This document shows, piece by piece, positions 9,901 to 20,157 of a stretch of DNA of 64,000 nucleotides. Source of the DNA: Prorocentrum cordatum (lineage: Eukaryota; Sar; Dinophyceae; Prorocentrales; Prorocentraceae); the NCBI GenBank assembly GCA_963575745.1, contig CAUYUJ010017782.1, positions 744,013-808,012 of the forward strand. Reading direction: 5' to 3'. The position numbers were made by a program, and so were the translations under genes. The notes below the pieces were generated by a model that did no database searches, was not told the DNA's origin, and saw nothing but the letters and a program-made list of their open reading frames with translations. Position 1 is the first letter of the stretch. The number at the start of each line of letters is the position of its first letter.

Positions 9901-10700
9901 ATGCGCATGCCGCGTACTGGAGACTCGCAGGGCCTTTGAGAATAGATCTGAAGAAGGTGAAGGCTCACAGAGATGAGTCTGATGCACTGTCGCCTCAGGA
10001 AGTGCTGAATATTTGTGGGAATGCCCATGCAGAAAGCAAAGCCAAAGATGCGCCTAGAAATTATAATCAGTCTGCTGATGATGTAAAAGCTTTTAACCAT
10101 ACCTCGGAGCTTTTCAAACAGGTTGCTGTAGCTATATTAACGATTCTCGATTTGTGCACGCCTACAAGAGAGCTATACGGTTCCCTTGAGCGGGTGCCCT
10201 GGCCCCCACCCCCTTCTCCCCAGGCTCGTGCGCCGCGTCGTGCTGTGTGTGTCGGGGGGTTTGGCTCTTTGTGTCCTGCCACAGGTCCGGGAGCCAGCTC
10301 TAAATCAAGATAGCGTGCTTAAACTTGTCGGAGTTCATGATTTCGGTTCTTAGTGCTGCACTGAAGCCTGACTACCAACACACTGTGTGGATCACCCAAC
10401 AAGTTGGTTGTGGTGTGCCTGTGCTGTACTGTTCGGGATGCGGAGCGATGGCGGTTAGTCGGGCTATGAAGCTTCGCGATCATTTGTGCCGCCCAGACCC
10501 TAATAATAGGGACCTGGGCAAGCTACAGCGGGGGATCCTGCCAGCAGGCATTGGGAAACTCCTCGAGCGACCCTGGCCCCTCCGAGGGCCCCCCCGCCGA
10601 GCCACCCGCAGGACCCTCCCTCCTCCTCCTCCTCCTCCTCCTCCTTCACCTCCACCTCCCAGGTTTGGCAGCTCTGGTCGAGGACTTTCTGGAGTGATGT
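9900..10700 (+). pseudogene. LINE-type retroelement 3' fragment: RNase H end and CxxC finger
   Basis: In the frame ending at 10313 the segment at about 9939-10090 encodes LKKVKAHRDESDALSPQE followed by GNAHAESKAKDA, the end of an RNase H domain (the KVKAHR and GNxxADxxAK motifs found in LINE-type elements of dinoflagellates; here the Asp is Glu, GNAHAESKA). After a stop at 10311-10313 a second frame at 10325 encodes YCSGCGAMAVSR and LRDHLC, matching the CTKCGAY finger of the elements at 42400 and 46350. The reverse transcriptase is absent, so this is a truncated, frame-broken copy. Confidence 0.6.
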
Positions 10701-10818
10701 GAGGATGGAGGTTTCACCTCCTCCTCCTTATCCTCGTCGTCCTCCTCCTCCTCCTCCTTCTCCTCCTCCTGCTTCTCCTCCTTCCCCCCCCATCCTCCTC
10801 CTCCTCCTCCTCCTCCTC

Positions 10819-10854
<36 letters not shown>

Positions 10855-11104
10855 CTCCTCTCCTCCGCCTCCTCCTCCTCCTCCTCCTCCTCCTCCTCCT
10901 CCTCCTCCTCCTCCTCCTCCTCCTCCTCCTCCTCCTCCCTCCTCTCCTCCTCCTCCTCCTCCTCCTCCTCCTCCTCTCCTCCTCCTCCTCCTCCTCCTCC
11001 TCCTCCTCCTCCTCCTCCTCCTCCTCCTCCTCCTCCTCCTCCTCCTCCTCCTCCTCCTCACTCCTCATCCGCCTCCTCCTCCTTCTTCTCCTCCTCCTCC
11101 TCCC
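10615..11104 (+). repeat. Long CTC (GGA on minus) microsatellite
   Basis: About 490 bases of nearly pure CCT/CTC triplets with a CGTCCT-rich stretch near 10822-10850. It is a strict polypyrimidine/polypurine tract of the type that can form triplex DNA. All frames are open on both strands for this reason. Confidence 0.95.
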
Positions 11105-11109
11105 AAAAT

Positions 11110-11520
11110 CAGTGAAACCAGAAGTTGGGTTCAGTGAACTTGCGAGTTCACTGATTTTCCCCAAACCAGCTTTCGAATCAGTGAATTGGGCAGTTCACTG
11201 ATTCTGCGAGTAGAGTCAGTGAAATAACACATTCACTGATTCTACCTGTGGAATCAGTGCAGGGCCCCTTTGGGGTCCTTTCGGGCCCCCTGTAGGGGTC
11301 CTTTCGTGGCCCCTTTGGGGTCCTTTCGGGGCCCCTTTGGGGTCCTTTCGGAACCCTTTTGGGGTCCCTTCGGGGACCCTTTGGGGTCTTTTCGGGGCCC
11401 CTTTTGGATCCTTTCGGGGCCCCTTTGGGGTTCTTTCAGGCCCCCCTTGGGGATCGTTTTGGGTTTTTTGGGGGCCTCCTCAAAATCACTGAATTCGGAA
11501 GTTCACTGATTCTGGAGCCT
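11110..11520 (+). repeat. TTCACTGATT/AATCAGTGAA inverted motif cluster around a GGGGTCCTTTCGG array
   Basis: The motif AATCAGTGAA or its complement occurs repeatedly at about 11107-11260 and again at about 11484-11512, often as facing pairs about 20-30 bases apart. Between them (11262-11470) a ~21-base unit (GGCCCCTTTGGGGTCCTTTC) is tandemly repeated about ten times. The flanking motif pairs suggest the array is bounded by, or lies within, a foldback-type element. Confidence 0.65.
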
Positions 11521-11571
11521 CTTTGGGAGCCTCGGGGGTTGTTTTGGGGCCTCTTGGGGGTGTCGTTTTGG

Positions 11572-12222
11572 AGGAGAGGAGCGAAAAGGAGGAGAGGAGC
11601 GAACAGGTGGAGAGGAGCGAAAAGGAAGAGAGGAGTCAAAAGGTGGACAGGAGAGAAAAGGAGCAGAGGAGCGAAACGGAGCGCAGGAGAAAAAAGGAGC
11701 AGAGGAACGAAAAGGAGGACAGGAGAGAAAAGGAGCAGAGGAAAGGAGCAGAGTAGAGAGAAGGAGGAGAGGAACGAAAAGGAGGAGCGTTGCGAAAAGG
11801 AGGACAGGAGAGAAAAGGAGCAGAGGACAGAAAGGAGGACAGGAGCGAAAAGGAGGAGAGGAGCGAAAAGGAGGAGAGGAGCGAACAGAAGGATAGGAGC
11901 GAAAAGGAGGAGAGGAGGAGAGGAGCGAAAAGGGGGAGAGGAGAGAAAAGGAGGAGAGGAGCGAACAGGAGGAGAGGAGGAGCGAAAAGGAATAGAGGAG
12001 AGAAATGGAGGAGAGGAGCGAACATGATGAGAGGAGGAGCGAAAATGATGACAGGAGCGAAAAGGTGGAGAGGACAAAAAGAAGGAGAGGAGCGAAAAGG
12101 AGGAGGAGCGGGAAGTAGTAGAGGAGCGAAAAGGAGGAGAGAAGCGAAAAGGAGGAGAGGAGCGAAAAAGTGGAGAGGAGCGAAAAGGTGGAGAGGACGG
12201 AAAAGGAGGAGAGGGGAGAAAC
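11572..12222 (+). repeat. Purine minisatellite GGAGAGGAGCGAAAA
   Basis: About 650 bases of an 18-21-base purine-rich unit (GGAGAGGAGCGAAAAGGA and variants). The plus strand has almost no pyrimidines other than the C in GCGAAA. Lys/Arg/Glu-rich open frames in all plus phases are artefacts. Confidence 0.92.
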
Positions 12223-12339
12223 AATGTAATTTGGAGGTTCGGTCGGTATTCTCCGGAGGTGTTTGATTTTCCTTCTCGGTTACTTCTGGAGGTTACTGAT
12301 GTTCCCTTTCGAGAAGCCAGAGGAAGAAGCAAACTAATA

Positions 12340-12735
12340 CAGAAGCTGAAACAAACGCCACACAGCAACACCAAACATCAACACCAAACACTAAACACCA
12401 CGCACCAAACACCGAACAACATCAACGACCAAGCAACAAACGCCAAGCGCCAAATACCAAACGCCAAACGTTAAACACCAAACACCCAAGCACCGAACAC
12501 CAACATCAAACATCAAAGCACCAAACACCAACACCAAACACCACGCACCAAACACCAAACAGTAACACTAAACACCAAACCCGACAGGCATTCTCAGACA
12601 CCAAACACCAAACAGCAACACCAAAAACCCAACACCAAGTGTCAAGCGCCGAACAAACGCTAAACACCAAACGCGCAAACACCATCATTAAACACCAAAC
12701 ATCACACACCAAACACCGAACCTCCAACACGATTG
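12340..12735 (+). repeat. CACCAAACACCAAA minisatellite
   Basis: About 390 bases of ACCAAAC/ACACCAA units, C/A-rich on the plus strand. It directly abuts the 3' truncation point of the minus-strand LINE at about 12870, with a short TACTAC-type stretch between. Confidence 0.9.
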
Positions 12736-13920
12736 CTACACATACAGCCACTACTATCAATTCCTACTACTACAACTACTACCACGAGCCCAGTTGGACA
12801 AATTATGTTTTCTACTACTACGACTACGTATCGTACCCCGACCTTTACTCTTTCTAGTAGTTTTCTTACTAGGGCTAAGCGTGGTTTGTTGCCCGGACTG
12901 GCCGTTCATTTATCAGTTCCAGGGTACTCACGGACGTTTCCGTTTGGATGACAGAAAGGTCGCTCACGTCGTGCAGGCTTCTTTGTGTTAGTATTTCTTG
13001 CGTCGCCTGTCTTAGTTCTGCCGTGGCATTCTCCAACTGCTGTTGTTGTCGTGTCGGTGCCAACGTGTTTGCCAAACTTCTGCACGACATTATGTTGCTT
13101 CTCTTAATGCTCCCGTCTCTTCGCTGGTGATGGGGGTCCACCGCCGTGTCTGGTAGATCGCGATGTTCATGTTTGTTGACGTATCTTTGAGCCCCGCGCA
13201 TGTTGCCTGACAAGGCGTTGCGCGTCCACTGTCCAACTTGTTCTCGTACTTGCTTCCATGGCTGCCTTGTGCGCTATTCTGCTCGCAACCGCATGGCATC
13301 TTGGGCTTCATTCCTCTCTTCGGCATTCTCCGCTAACGCCTCTGAGTCAGAGTCATGTCGGAGGTACCTGGTGCGCCTGGCCAGTCGTGCAGCTTGCTGG
13401 TCCAAGTAGTCGGTTGGCCACGTCAGTGGACCCGACTTTGCGTAGCTGCTCTGTCAGCGTGGTGATGATGTCGCAGATGTTGTTCATGTGCTTCTTGCTG
13501 TGTAGCGGGTGTCTTTGATGCAGGTTTGCGCCATCCTGGCTGCGCTGGTGTAAGTAACTCCATAGGGTACACATCTGGTGCAGCTGGTCGGTCTTGGCTT
13601 CTCCCCTTGGCTGTCCTTCAATGTGTTGTGGAAATGGTATTTCCCGATACGCAGCTGGCTGTCCACGTCGGGCTCTGCGTTGGAGAGGGGCTCCGGCGGT
13701 CTGCGAAAGTGCCGTTTCAGCTGCGTTCGATCTTTTTCTGTAGAGCTTGCCCAGGAGGTCGCTCATCCTTGGGTCTTGCATGCATGCCAGGGAATTCTGG
13801 ACCCACTGTGGGGCCCTTCGGGCGTGGACCTCTGCCTCCTCCTTCCTGCACTGGCCCCTGAGCAGCGGGTCACATCGCACGGCCACGGCCTCCGTGTAAT
13901 GAGATTCCATCAGGTTGTCT

Positions 13921-14832
13921 TCATTGAGGTCTGTGTCGCCGTGCTGGGTCATCTCCTGGTGCAGCGCGCGGCCCCCCCTGCTTTCGCTTGATGCCCTTTT
14001 CGCGCCTGACCTCCGTCATTGGCATTGGCCTCTTGGCAGGCAGCGCAGGTTTGCGTCTTGTTATGGTGGATGGCCAAGCCCATAACTCAGTGACCACCTC
14101 CATGTGTGAAGACCATGGTACGTCGTGCTCCGCTAGCACTGCTCGCAGTGATGGTCTGAAGTTGGGTGCCATGATGGCGTAGTCGATGATGCGACCTTGC
14201 CCGCTGCTGCATGTAAAACTGACTTGCTGAGGCACGGCAAGCGTGCCGCCGATGAGCTTCAACCACGGCGTCGCCTCGAGCTCCTGGGGCGTGTTGTTGA
14301 ATTCCCCGCAAATAATCCAAGAAATGGTGCCCAGGCTGCGCGTGATCTGCATGAGGTGCTTCATCCTGTGGATGTTCTCACCTGCGAACCCGATGGAGGC
14401 GGCGAGGTACGCTGTGTTGAACGCAATCTGTTGGCCCCTGAGCCTCCACATGACCACTGACATGTCTTAGAAATCCTTGGCGTCAATGATGTGCCCGTGC
14501 GCGTCTGCCAGGTTGATGCGTGTATCAATGTGCCTACTTCTGAGAATGCAAGTGCCTCCCAGTGTGCCTTTCTTCGAGCGTGGCGACTGCCTCGCTGGTG
14601 TCCATGTGCCGTGAGGCCGCCAACCATGTTGCGTGAGCCTGTTCGCCTCTATCTCCGCTGCTGGTCCTCGAAGGTGGTGCTCATTGAAGGCAGCCAGGTC
14701 GTAGTCCTTCACCCTCTCGTCCTCCGTGAACTTCTTGGCGGCCTCGTTGTGCTGGCTGCAGTTGGCCACGAAGATCTTGACCTTAGGTTTCGTCTCGTCA
14801 TAGTGCTCCGCGTCGTTGTGGCCGCCTGGCAT
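13921..14832 (-). pseudogene. LINE endonuclease (EEP/AP-endonuclease-like) domain
   Basis: Two ORFs in the same minus frame (14832-14467 and 14463-13921) are separated only by a TAA at 14467-14469. Motifs in order: KIFVANCSQHN (N motif), LAAFNEHHL (catalytic Glu region), NTAYLAAS (Y motif), ICGEFNNTPQE (family GDFN with D replaced by E), RIIDYAIMAP (IDY) and WSSHMEV (SH). These are the steps of the EEP fold that nicks target DNA for LINE insertion. The D-to-E change in GDFN and the stop suggest inactivity. Confidence 0.72.
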
Positions 14833-15011
14833 ACTGGTGACGCTCTCGGTGCCTTAGTCAATGTCATCGTCCATCCAGACCGTCTTCTGGTAGCAATGCT
14901 TGGTCGGCTGGTTTGGTCCTCGAAGAAGGGTCGCCGCGAGTTGGGGTTTGCAATTAGCATTGGTACCAGGGGCCCCCCTCGGCTCGCCCCCCTTTTCGGC
15001 AGGCCTTGATA

Positions 15012-15575
15012 TCACGAGGTATTTGTGGTCGCAATTGCTGTGGGCTTCGGTCTGGTACAGGCTGCCCTGCCACTGTGTCGGGCGGGCTTGGACTCTGACA
15101 GTGCAGGGGGCGATTGTCGCGCTGCCACCGCGACCTTGGCTCTACCTTTGATGCGTGCCAGCTGCGCAAGGTAGGACTGGATCTGCTCGTCGTTGGTGAG
15201 GTCGAAATGGCTGGCGAGCTGAACTTCAGGATCTGTAGGTGTAGGTGTTGCAGTACCGTCCCCAGCTTCTGCCGCGCCTGCTGGCTCGCTTGCTGAATCC
15301 TTTTTGTCCACGAGGTCCCCGTCGTCGCCCTTGCGCCTCTTGCAAGCCTTGTCCGTGGTCTGGATGCGCTTGGCTTCCTCGAGCGCATTCTTCGCGTTCT
15401 GGACTGCCTCCTTCTTGGCCATGGTGTTCTGCTTGGCTTGCCGGAGCTCGGCCTGAATTTTTGCGTACTTGTCCTTCTGCTTGCCATCCATTATGGCCAG
15501 CTCTTCTTCGGAGAGGGTGGGGGAGTCCTCCTCGGCGTCGTCATTCTTTTGGCTGGCTCCGCTGCGCCCGCGCAC
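15012..15575 (-). pseudogene. LINE N-terminal region, charged coiled-coil segment 2
   Basis: The ORF encodes a Lys/Gln/Glu/Ala-rich stretch (KYAKIQAELRQAKQN region) typical of the coiled-coil part before the endonuclease in dinoflagellate LINE proteins, then a Pro/Thr-rich linker. It continues the 15491-15892 frame after a shift near 15570 and is followed by the endonuclease in a third frame. Confidence 0.5.
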
Positions 15576-16170
15576 TCCCCGCCGACTTCTGCTTTGGCCT
15601 CTCGGGAGATACGCTTTGCTTCCGCCAGTTTTGCCACATTCTCGCTGACTTTGTGGAGCACATCATTGTAGTGCTCGGTGGCTCGCTTGAGCTGCTTGGC
15701 CAACTTATCCTGGTACTTCTGGAGGCGATTGAGCTCGGCCACCGCATGCTGGAGCTTCTGGCCCATGGATGGCTCGACTGGTTCAGCTGGTGGTGGGTTA
15801 TCTTCAGGACAGGCCGCAAGGATCTCGTCCATCTTGGCCTGATCATTCTGCTCGCTGGCCTGGATGAACTGCTTCCTGAGCAGCTCCAGCATAGGGTTGG
15901 CACTTCCCTCTGCTGGTACGGTGTGGTCGTCGTCTGACTTCGCAGCCGTGCTGGTGGACTTCTACCCATGTCCGCGGGTCTTACAGTTGGTCCATCCAGG
16001 TTTGTCCGCCTGATTGCAGTAAACCCAATTGCCACTGACCATAGGAAAATGAGGGCACACTGGGTACTGCCTGGCCTTCTTTCCCTCGGTGTTGGGAGGT
16101 CTGCTGGCCGAGCGTGAGGTGCGCCTCCATAGAGCTGTTCCCCACGTCGTCGAGGTTTTTGCTTCTTCAT
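15491..16170 (-). pseudogene. LINE N-terminal region: Cys segment and coiled coil 1
   Basis: In one minus frame, a segment with QYPVCPHF, VYCNQADKPGWTNCKTRGHG (three Cys, Trp, Gly; finger-like) ends in a TAG at 15962-15964. The same frame continues as KSTSTAAKSDDD and a coiled-coil-like block (LQHAVAELNRLQKYQDKL). The TAG most likely replaces the TGG of a GHGW ending, a single-base nonsense change. Confidence 0.55.
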
Positions 16171-16363
16171 CTCGTTGCCAGCCTCTACCTTTTGTCATAC
16201 ACTGGGACATCATGAATTTTAGCAGCAGATCGCCCTGGCCGCCCCCCTCAAGCCGCGAATCGGCGTACAGCGGGCAAGCCCGCCGCCGCCGATGGTGCGC
16301 GCACTGCTGCCTCGGCCTGCGCGTGGCACCTGCTGCCAGATGCCAGCATGGGCCGAAATTGCT

Positions 16364-16400
16364 GGAGAGGAGGAGGAGGAGGAGGAGGAGGAGGAGGAGG
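16364..16400 (+). repeat. GGA microsatellite running into the assembly gap
   Basis: GGA triplets begin at about 16364 and run directly into the N block, so the gap is probably a collapsed or unread GGA tract. Confidence 0.9.
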
Positions 16401-16500
16401 NNNNNNNNNNNNNNNNNNNNNNNNNNNNNNNNNNNNNNNNNNNNNNNNNNNNNNNNNNNNNNNNNNNNNNNNNNNNNNNNNNNNNNNNNNNNNNNNNNNN
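16401..16500. other. Assembly gap of 100 N
   Basis: Exactly 100 N, the conventional size for a gap of unknown length. Joins across it are scaffold joins. It lies inside intron 3, so the order of exon C and exon D depends on this join being right. Confidence 1.
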
Positions 16501-16989
16501 GGGTTGTTTTTTTCTCCGCGCATGCCTTCAGCCCGCAGGGTGTCGCCGCGCCGGCCGCAGCGGCGCGGCGCCCCGCGCGCGCGGACGGCGGGCAAGTCCG
16601 ACCGAACGACGCGGGGAAAAACGACGGGGGTCCCAAAGGACGGGCTGCGCGGCGCCGCGCCACCCGCCCTCAGCGAACCAAAAAGCGGCACGACACGAAA
16701 CGACACGACGGGGGGACGAAACGGCCACGACACGACACGCACGACACGACACGGGCGAACGACACGACGGAGACGAGCCGCCGGTCCCGCCCCAGGGCGG
16801 CGAGCGCTGGGGGGGATCCAGCACCACCCTGGGGGAAGCCACGGGACCTGGCGACCCCCCCGGGGGAAGGAAACCGCACTTTGGCGGCGTCCCCCAGGGC
16901 GCGGGGGCTTGTCGCCCCGAGGGCCCGGCGGTCCCCGCCTCCGCCAGGGGGCCGAAGCCCGACCCCACTCTTGGGGGCCCCCCCGGGGC
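16501..16989 (+). other. GC-rich segment with ACGACACG tandem
   Basis: CGACACGA-type short repeats run from 16686 to about 16770; the rest is very GC-rich. No gene is recognised. Confidence 0.5.
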
Positions 16990-17185
16990 AGGAGGAGGAG
17001 GAGGAGGAGGAGGAGGAGGAGGAGGAGGAGGATGAGGAGGATTAGGAGGAGGAGGAGGAGGAGGAGGAGGAGGAGGAGGAGGAGGAGGAGGAGGAGGAGG
17101 AGGGAGGAGGAGGACAAGGAGGAGGAGGACGAGGAGGAGAAGGAGGAGGAGGAGGAAGGGGAAGAGGAAGAGGAAGAGGAAGAGT
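16990..17185 (+). repeat. AGG microsatellite
   Basis: Nearly pure GGA/AGG triplets with AAG and GAT interruptions near the end, grading into the AT-rich triplet island. Confidence 0.95.
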
Positions 17186-17995
17186 AAGATGAATAATAAT
17201 AATAATATTAATAAGAATACGAATGAGACTATTAATGATAGTAATAAGAATACGCATGCTAATACCAATAGTAATAATACGCATCGTAGCAATACGACTA
17301 CTAATAATAATCATACGACGAATGCGAAGAATAACCATACGAATAATCATGATAATGAGAAGAAAAATAATAAGAGTACGACGAATTTTAATAATAAGAC
17401 GAGTACTAATAATAAGAAGACGAATCATACGGCGACGAAGAATAATTAGACTAATAATAAGAAGAATACTAATAATAATAGTAATACTAATAAGAAGACG
17501 AATGCTAAGACGAATAATACTAAGACTACTAATAATAATAATACTAAGACTACTAATATTTATACTAACACTAATAAGAAGACTACTACTACGACTACTA
17601 CGAAGAATAATAATAACAAGACGAATCCTAAGACTACTAAGAATCATAACACTAAGATTAATCGTAATAGTACTAATGATCATAATAATACTACTCATAC
17701 GTATAATAATAGTACGAATAATGATAATAACACTAATTCTCATATTAATACTAATCATACTAATCATATTATTAACAATACTACTAATACTAATAATACT
17801 ATTACTACTAGTAGTAATAATTAATGATACTATTAATAATAATAAGATTAAGAAGACAAGCGATACTATTACTAATCTTATTGACAATAATAATACTATC
17901 AATAATACGAATACTAATAATAACAATTATAATGATAATAATGATACTAATACTAGTAATACTGATAATATTAATATTATGAATCATAATAATAA
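17186..17995 (+). repeat. AT-rich degenerate triplet island (AAT/ACT/ACG/AAG)
   Basis: About 810 bases in which nearly every triplet in one phase is AAT, ACT, ACG, AAG, CAT or a near relative. It is AT-rich in a GC-rich region and sits between two AGG microsatellites. One frame encodes Asn/Thr/Lys, the others Ile/Leu/Arg; none is a plausible protein. It looks like a triplet repeat evolved by dense point mutation with strict phase. Confidence 0.85.
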
Positions 17996-18245
17996 GAGGA
18001 GGAGGAGGAGGAGGAGGAGGAGGAGGAGGAGGAGGAGGAGGAAGGAGGAAGAGGAGGAGAGGAGGAGGAGGAGGAGGAGGAGGAGGAGGAGGAGAGGAGG
18101 AGGAGGAGGAGGAGGAGGAGGAGGAATAGCAGGAGGATGAGGAGGAGGAAGAGGAGGATGATGATGATGATGATGAGGAGGCGGAGGAGGCGGAGGAGGA
18201 GGAGGAGAAGGAGGAAGAGGAGAAGGAGGAGGAAAAGGTGGAAAG
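17996..18245 (+). repeat. AGG microsatellite, second block
   Basis: GGA/AGG triplets with GAT and GCG interruptions, the mirror partner of 16990-17185 on the other side of the AT-rich island. Confidence 0.95.
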
Positions 18246-19251
18246 AAGTGAGGGAAATCATTCATCCTTAGGACCCGGATGCACTTCTACACCAGTGCGT
18301 TTTTCCTGGCGGGTTGACATGTGGAATTCTATTTGCGACAGCGGCATGTGCTTGGCCAGGTAGCTCATGAAACTCCGATGCGACTGGAGAGCGCAGGCGC
18401 GATTGGCTCATTGGTCCTTCCAGATTCTGGGGCACCCGGGCTGGGCCGGAGGATCCCAGAGCCGCCTCCAGAGCGCCTCTGGCAGCTGGCAGCAGGGGGG
18501 GAGAGTTCGCTTCCCCCCCCCGCGCTTCTTTCCCCAGCCTCCCCGAGGCTGCCGTTTGCTCGAGTGTCGCCACAGGTGCCCCTGGCCCGTGGTGTCCCCA
18601 GCCTTCCCCGCGACGTCCAGGCGGCCTCCACAGCACCCCTCACGGGGCCAAGAGGGCCCCAGGACGTCCGAAATGGCGCGAAGAGGGGGGGACACCTTGG
18701 GCCATGGGCATCCTCGGAAATGGGTACGGAACAAAGGCCGTCCCAGACCGACAGCAGCCGCTGTTGGGCAGGTGGCCTTCTGCCTCAAATGGCTAACGTC
18801 CGCAGTGACACCTGCGGCGAGTCCTGTTCAACATGAAAAAGAAATGCTGCCGCTCTTCGTGCCAATTTTCACACAAAGAGTTTTCTGGACTCAGCGCGTG
18901 TACAGTAAATGCATGCTGCTAGCACGGGCCCTTACGGTGCCTCTGAGTCTAAAAACGGCGGTGGAGTTTGGGAAGCCTTGCTGCAAGCCCGTCTCTCCCG
19001 CCTGTGCTACGTTACATCTGCAACTACGCACGCAACCAACTCAGACTGATCTTAGCATGATGCTCGAAGCAACGCCGCGTGCACCACCGCACCGCGGTGG
19101 CGGGATGGTCTCCAGCTCCCGCCCGCCCGCTGCTCCGCCAGCCGGCGCGCAGGAGCAGGAGCAGCGGTGTGGCCAGGCCAGCTCGCCGGGGGGGCGCAGG
19201 TCGAGGACAGGGGCGCCCTGTGCGGGCCGCGCGCCGATCGGGCCCCCGCTC
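18246..19251 (+). other. Intron 3 sequence without recognised element
   Basis: GC-rich to 18800, then a more balanced segment. Open frames exist on both strands, but I see no domain or repeat. Confidence 0.4.
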
Positions 19252-19361
19252 GGGCAGGGCACGGGGAGGTGTGCCAAGAAGATGCCTCCTCCTCCTCCTG
19301 GTCCTCCTCCTCCTCCACCTCCCCGTTTGGGCAGGGCATGGGAAGCTGTGCCAAGAAGATG
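19252..19361 (+). repeat. Duplicated start of carrier exon D
   Basis: A 33-base string at 19252-19284 (GGGCAGGGCACGGGGAGG...) matches 19329-19361 at 30 of 33 positions. The second copy is the acceptor and first nine codons of exon D, including CAKKM. The first copy keeps the CAG acceptor and GCCAAGAAGATG but then runs into a CCT/GGT tract instead of the rest of the exon. The distance between copies is 77 bases. Confidence 0.85.
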
Positions 19362-19414
19362 ATGTCCGAGATGGGCTTCGTCGGCGCCTTCTACTCCGGC
19401 TTCGTGCCCATCCT
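19335..19414 (+). CDS. PIC: Phosphate carrier exon D
   Basis: The exon encodes GMGSCAKKMMSEMGFVGAFY, SGFVPI and two bases of the next codon. This is the matrix helix and loop before transmembrane helix 4; FYSGFVPIL matches FYSGFTPIL of yeast MIR1. The acceptor is TTTGGGCAG|GGC and the donor ATCCT|GTGCGG. The last codon is completed by the G of exon E to give Leu, then FKQIPY. The exon start is the less certain edge because a near-copy of the acceptor lies 77 bases upstream and because the join adds residues relative to the family. Confidence 0.85.
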
Positions 19415-19844
19415 GTGCGGGCCCGAGCGTGGCCCCCGTGGCGGCGCGGAAGAAGGGGGCAGGGTCGGGGGAGGTGGAACGTGCCGCAGAACAGATGTGT
19501 ATTGGAGAGGGGCCTCGGGGCCCACCTCGGGGCGCCCAGCGGCTGCGTCTTGGCGCCTACCGTGGCCGCTGCGACACCTCGCTGGGGGTGCGTCGCCCTG
19601 GGGGCACGCTTGGCCCTTCCCAAGAGGTTCAGGGCGTGTGGTCCTCTGCGAGGGTCCCCCCGCCGCCTGCCACCCGCCGCCTGCCAGAGGATGCGGTGGG
19701 CATGGTGCCCAGGGGCGCGGCCCCCCGCGGGAAGAGCCCCCCGTCTGCTCCAGAAGGCCGCCTCCCTCAGGCTGCCCCCCCGTCCTCGCACCGCGGAACC
19801 CCATCGGGGCGAGGGCAGGCGGAGCGGGAGTGCAGGGCTCACTT
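19415..19844 (+). other. Start of intron 4
   Basis: GC-rich; no element recognised. Confidence 0.45.
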
Positions 19845-20050
19845 CGACTCCTTCGACTCGATTCGCCTCTATTTCGATCGACTCCGATTCCGAGGCCGAT
19901 TCGACATCATATTCCGATTTGGACTCCGACTTTTCAATCGAGGCCTCGCTGGCCTGCCGATCTCCTCCGATCTGACTTCTCCCGACTTGGCTGCCGATCT
20001 CCGCAGGTACGATTCTTTTCCATCGCCGATCCGACTCGAGTCGACTGGAT
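19845..20050 (+). repeat. TTCGA/GATTC-rich short-motif tract
   Basis: CGACTC, TTCGA and CGATTCC motifs repeat with irregular spacing. A similar CGATCCGAT tract lies at 51690-51870, which is in intron 5. Confidence 0.6.
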
Positions 20051-20157
20051 TCTGGGCTCTCTCCCATGAGGGGGGAGGTGCTGGAGCTAGGCACGGGGAG
20101 GGGCCAGTGTAGCAGGGGGCCGGGAGGTGCTGGGGTGATACAGTCAACCCTGGTAGT

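Larger units (their letters stand above)
12870..16220 (-). mobile_element. LINE-type retroelement, 5' half only
   Basis: Reading on the minus strand from about 16220 down: a Cys segment, two coiled-coil-like Gln/Lys/Glu-rich blocks, an exonuclease-endonuclease-phosphatase domain, and a linker to about 12875. The reverse transcriptase and RNase H that should follow are missing; the element stops at the ACC/TACTAC repeats. In-frame stops at 15962-15964 (TAG) and 14467-14469 (TAA) and frameshifts near 15570 and 14850-15000 show it is dead or misassembled. A 3' loss is unusual because LINE copies are normally 5'-truncated; deletion or recombination is likelier than aborted insertion. Confidence 0.75.

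Noticed and set aside
10646-11164. Poly-Arg/Glu/Gly and poly-Ser/Pro ORFs
   Set aside because: They are read from the CTC tract.
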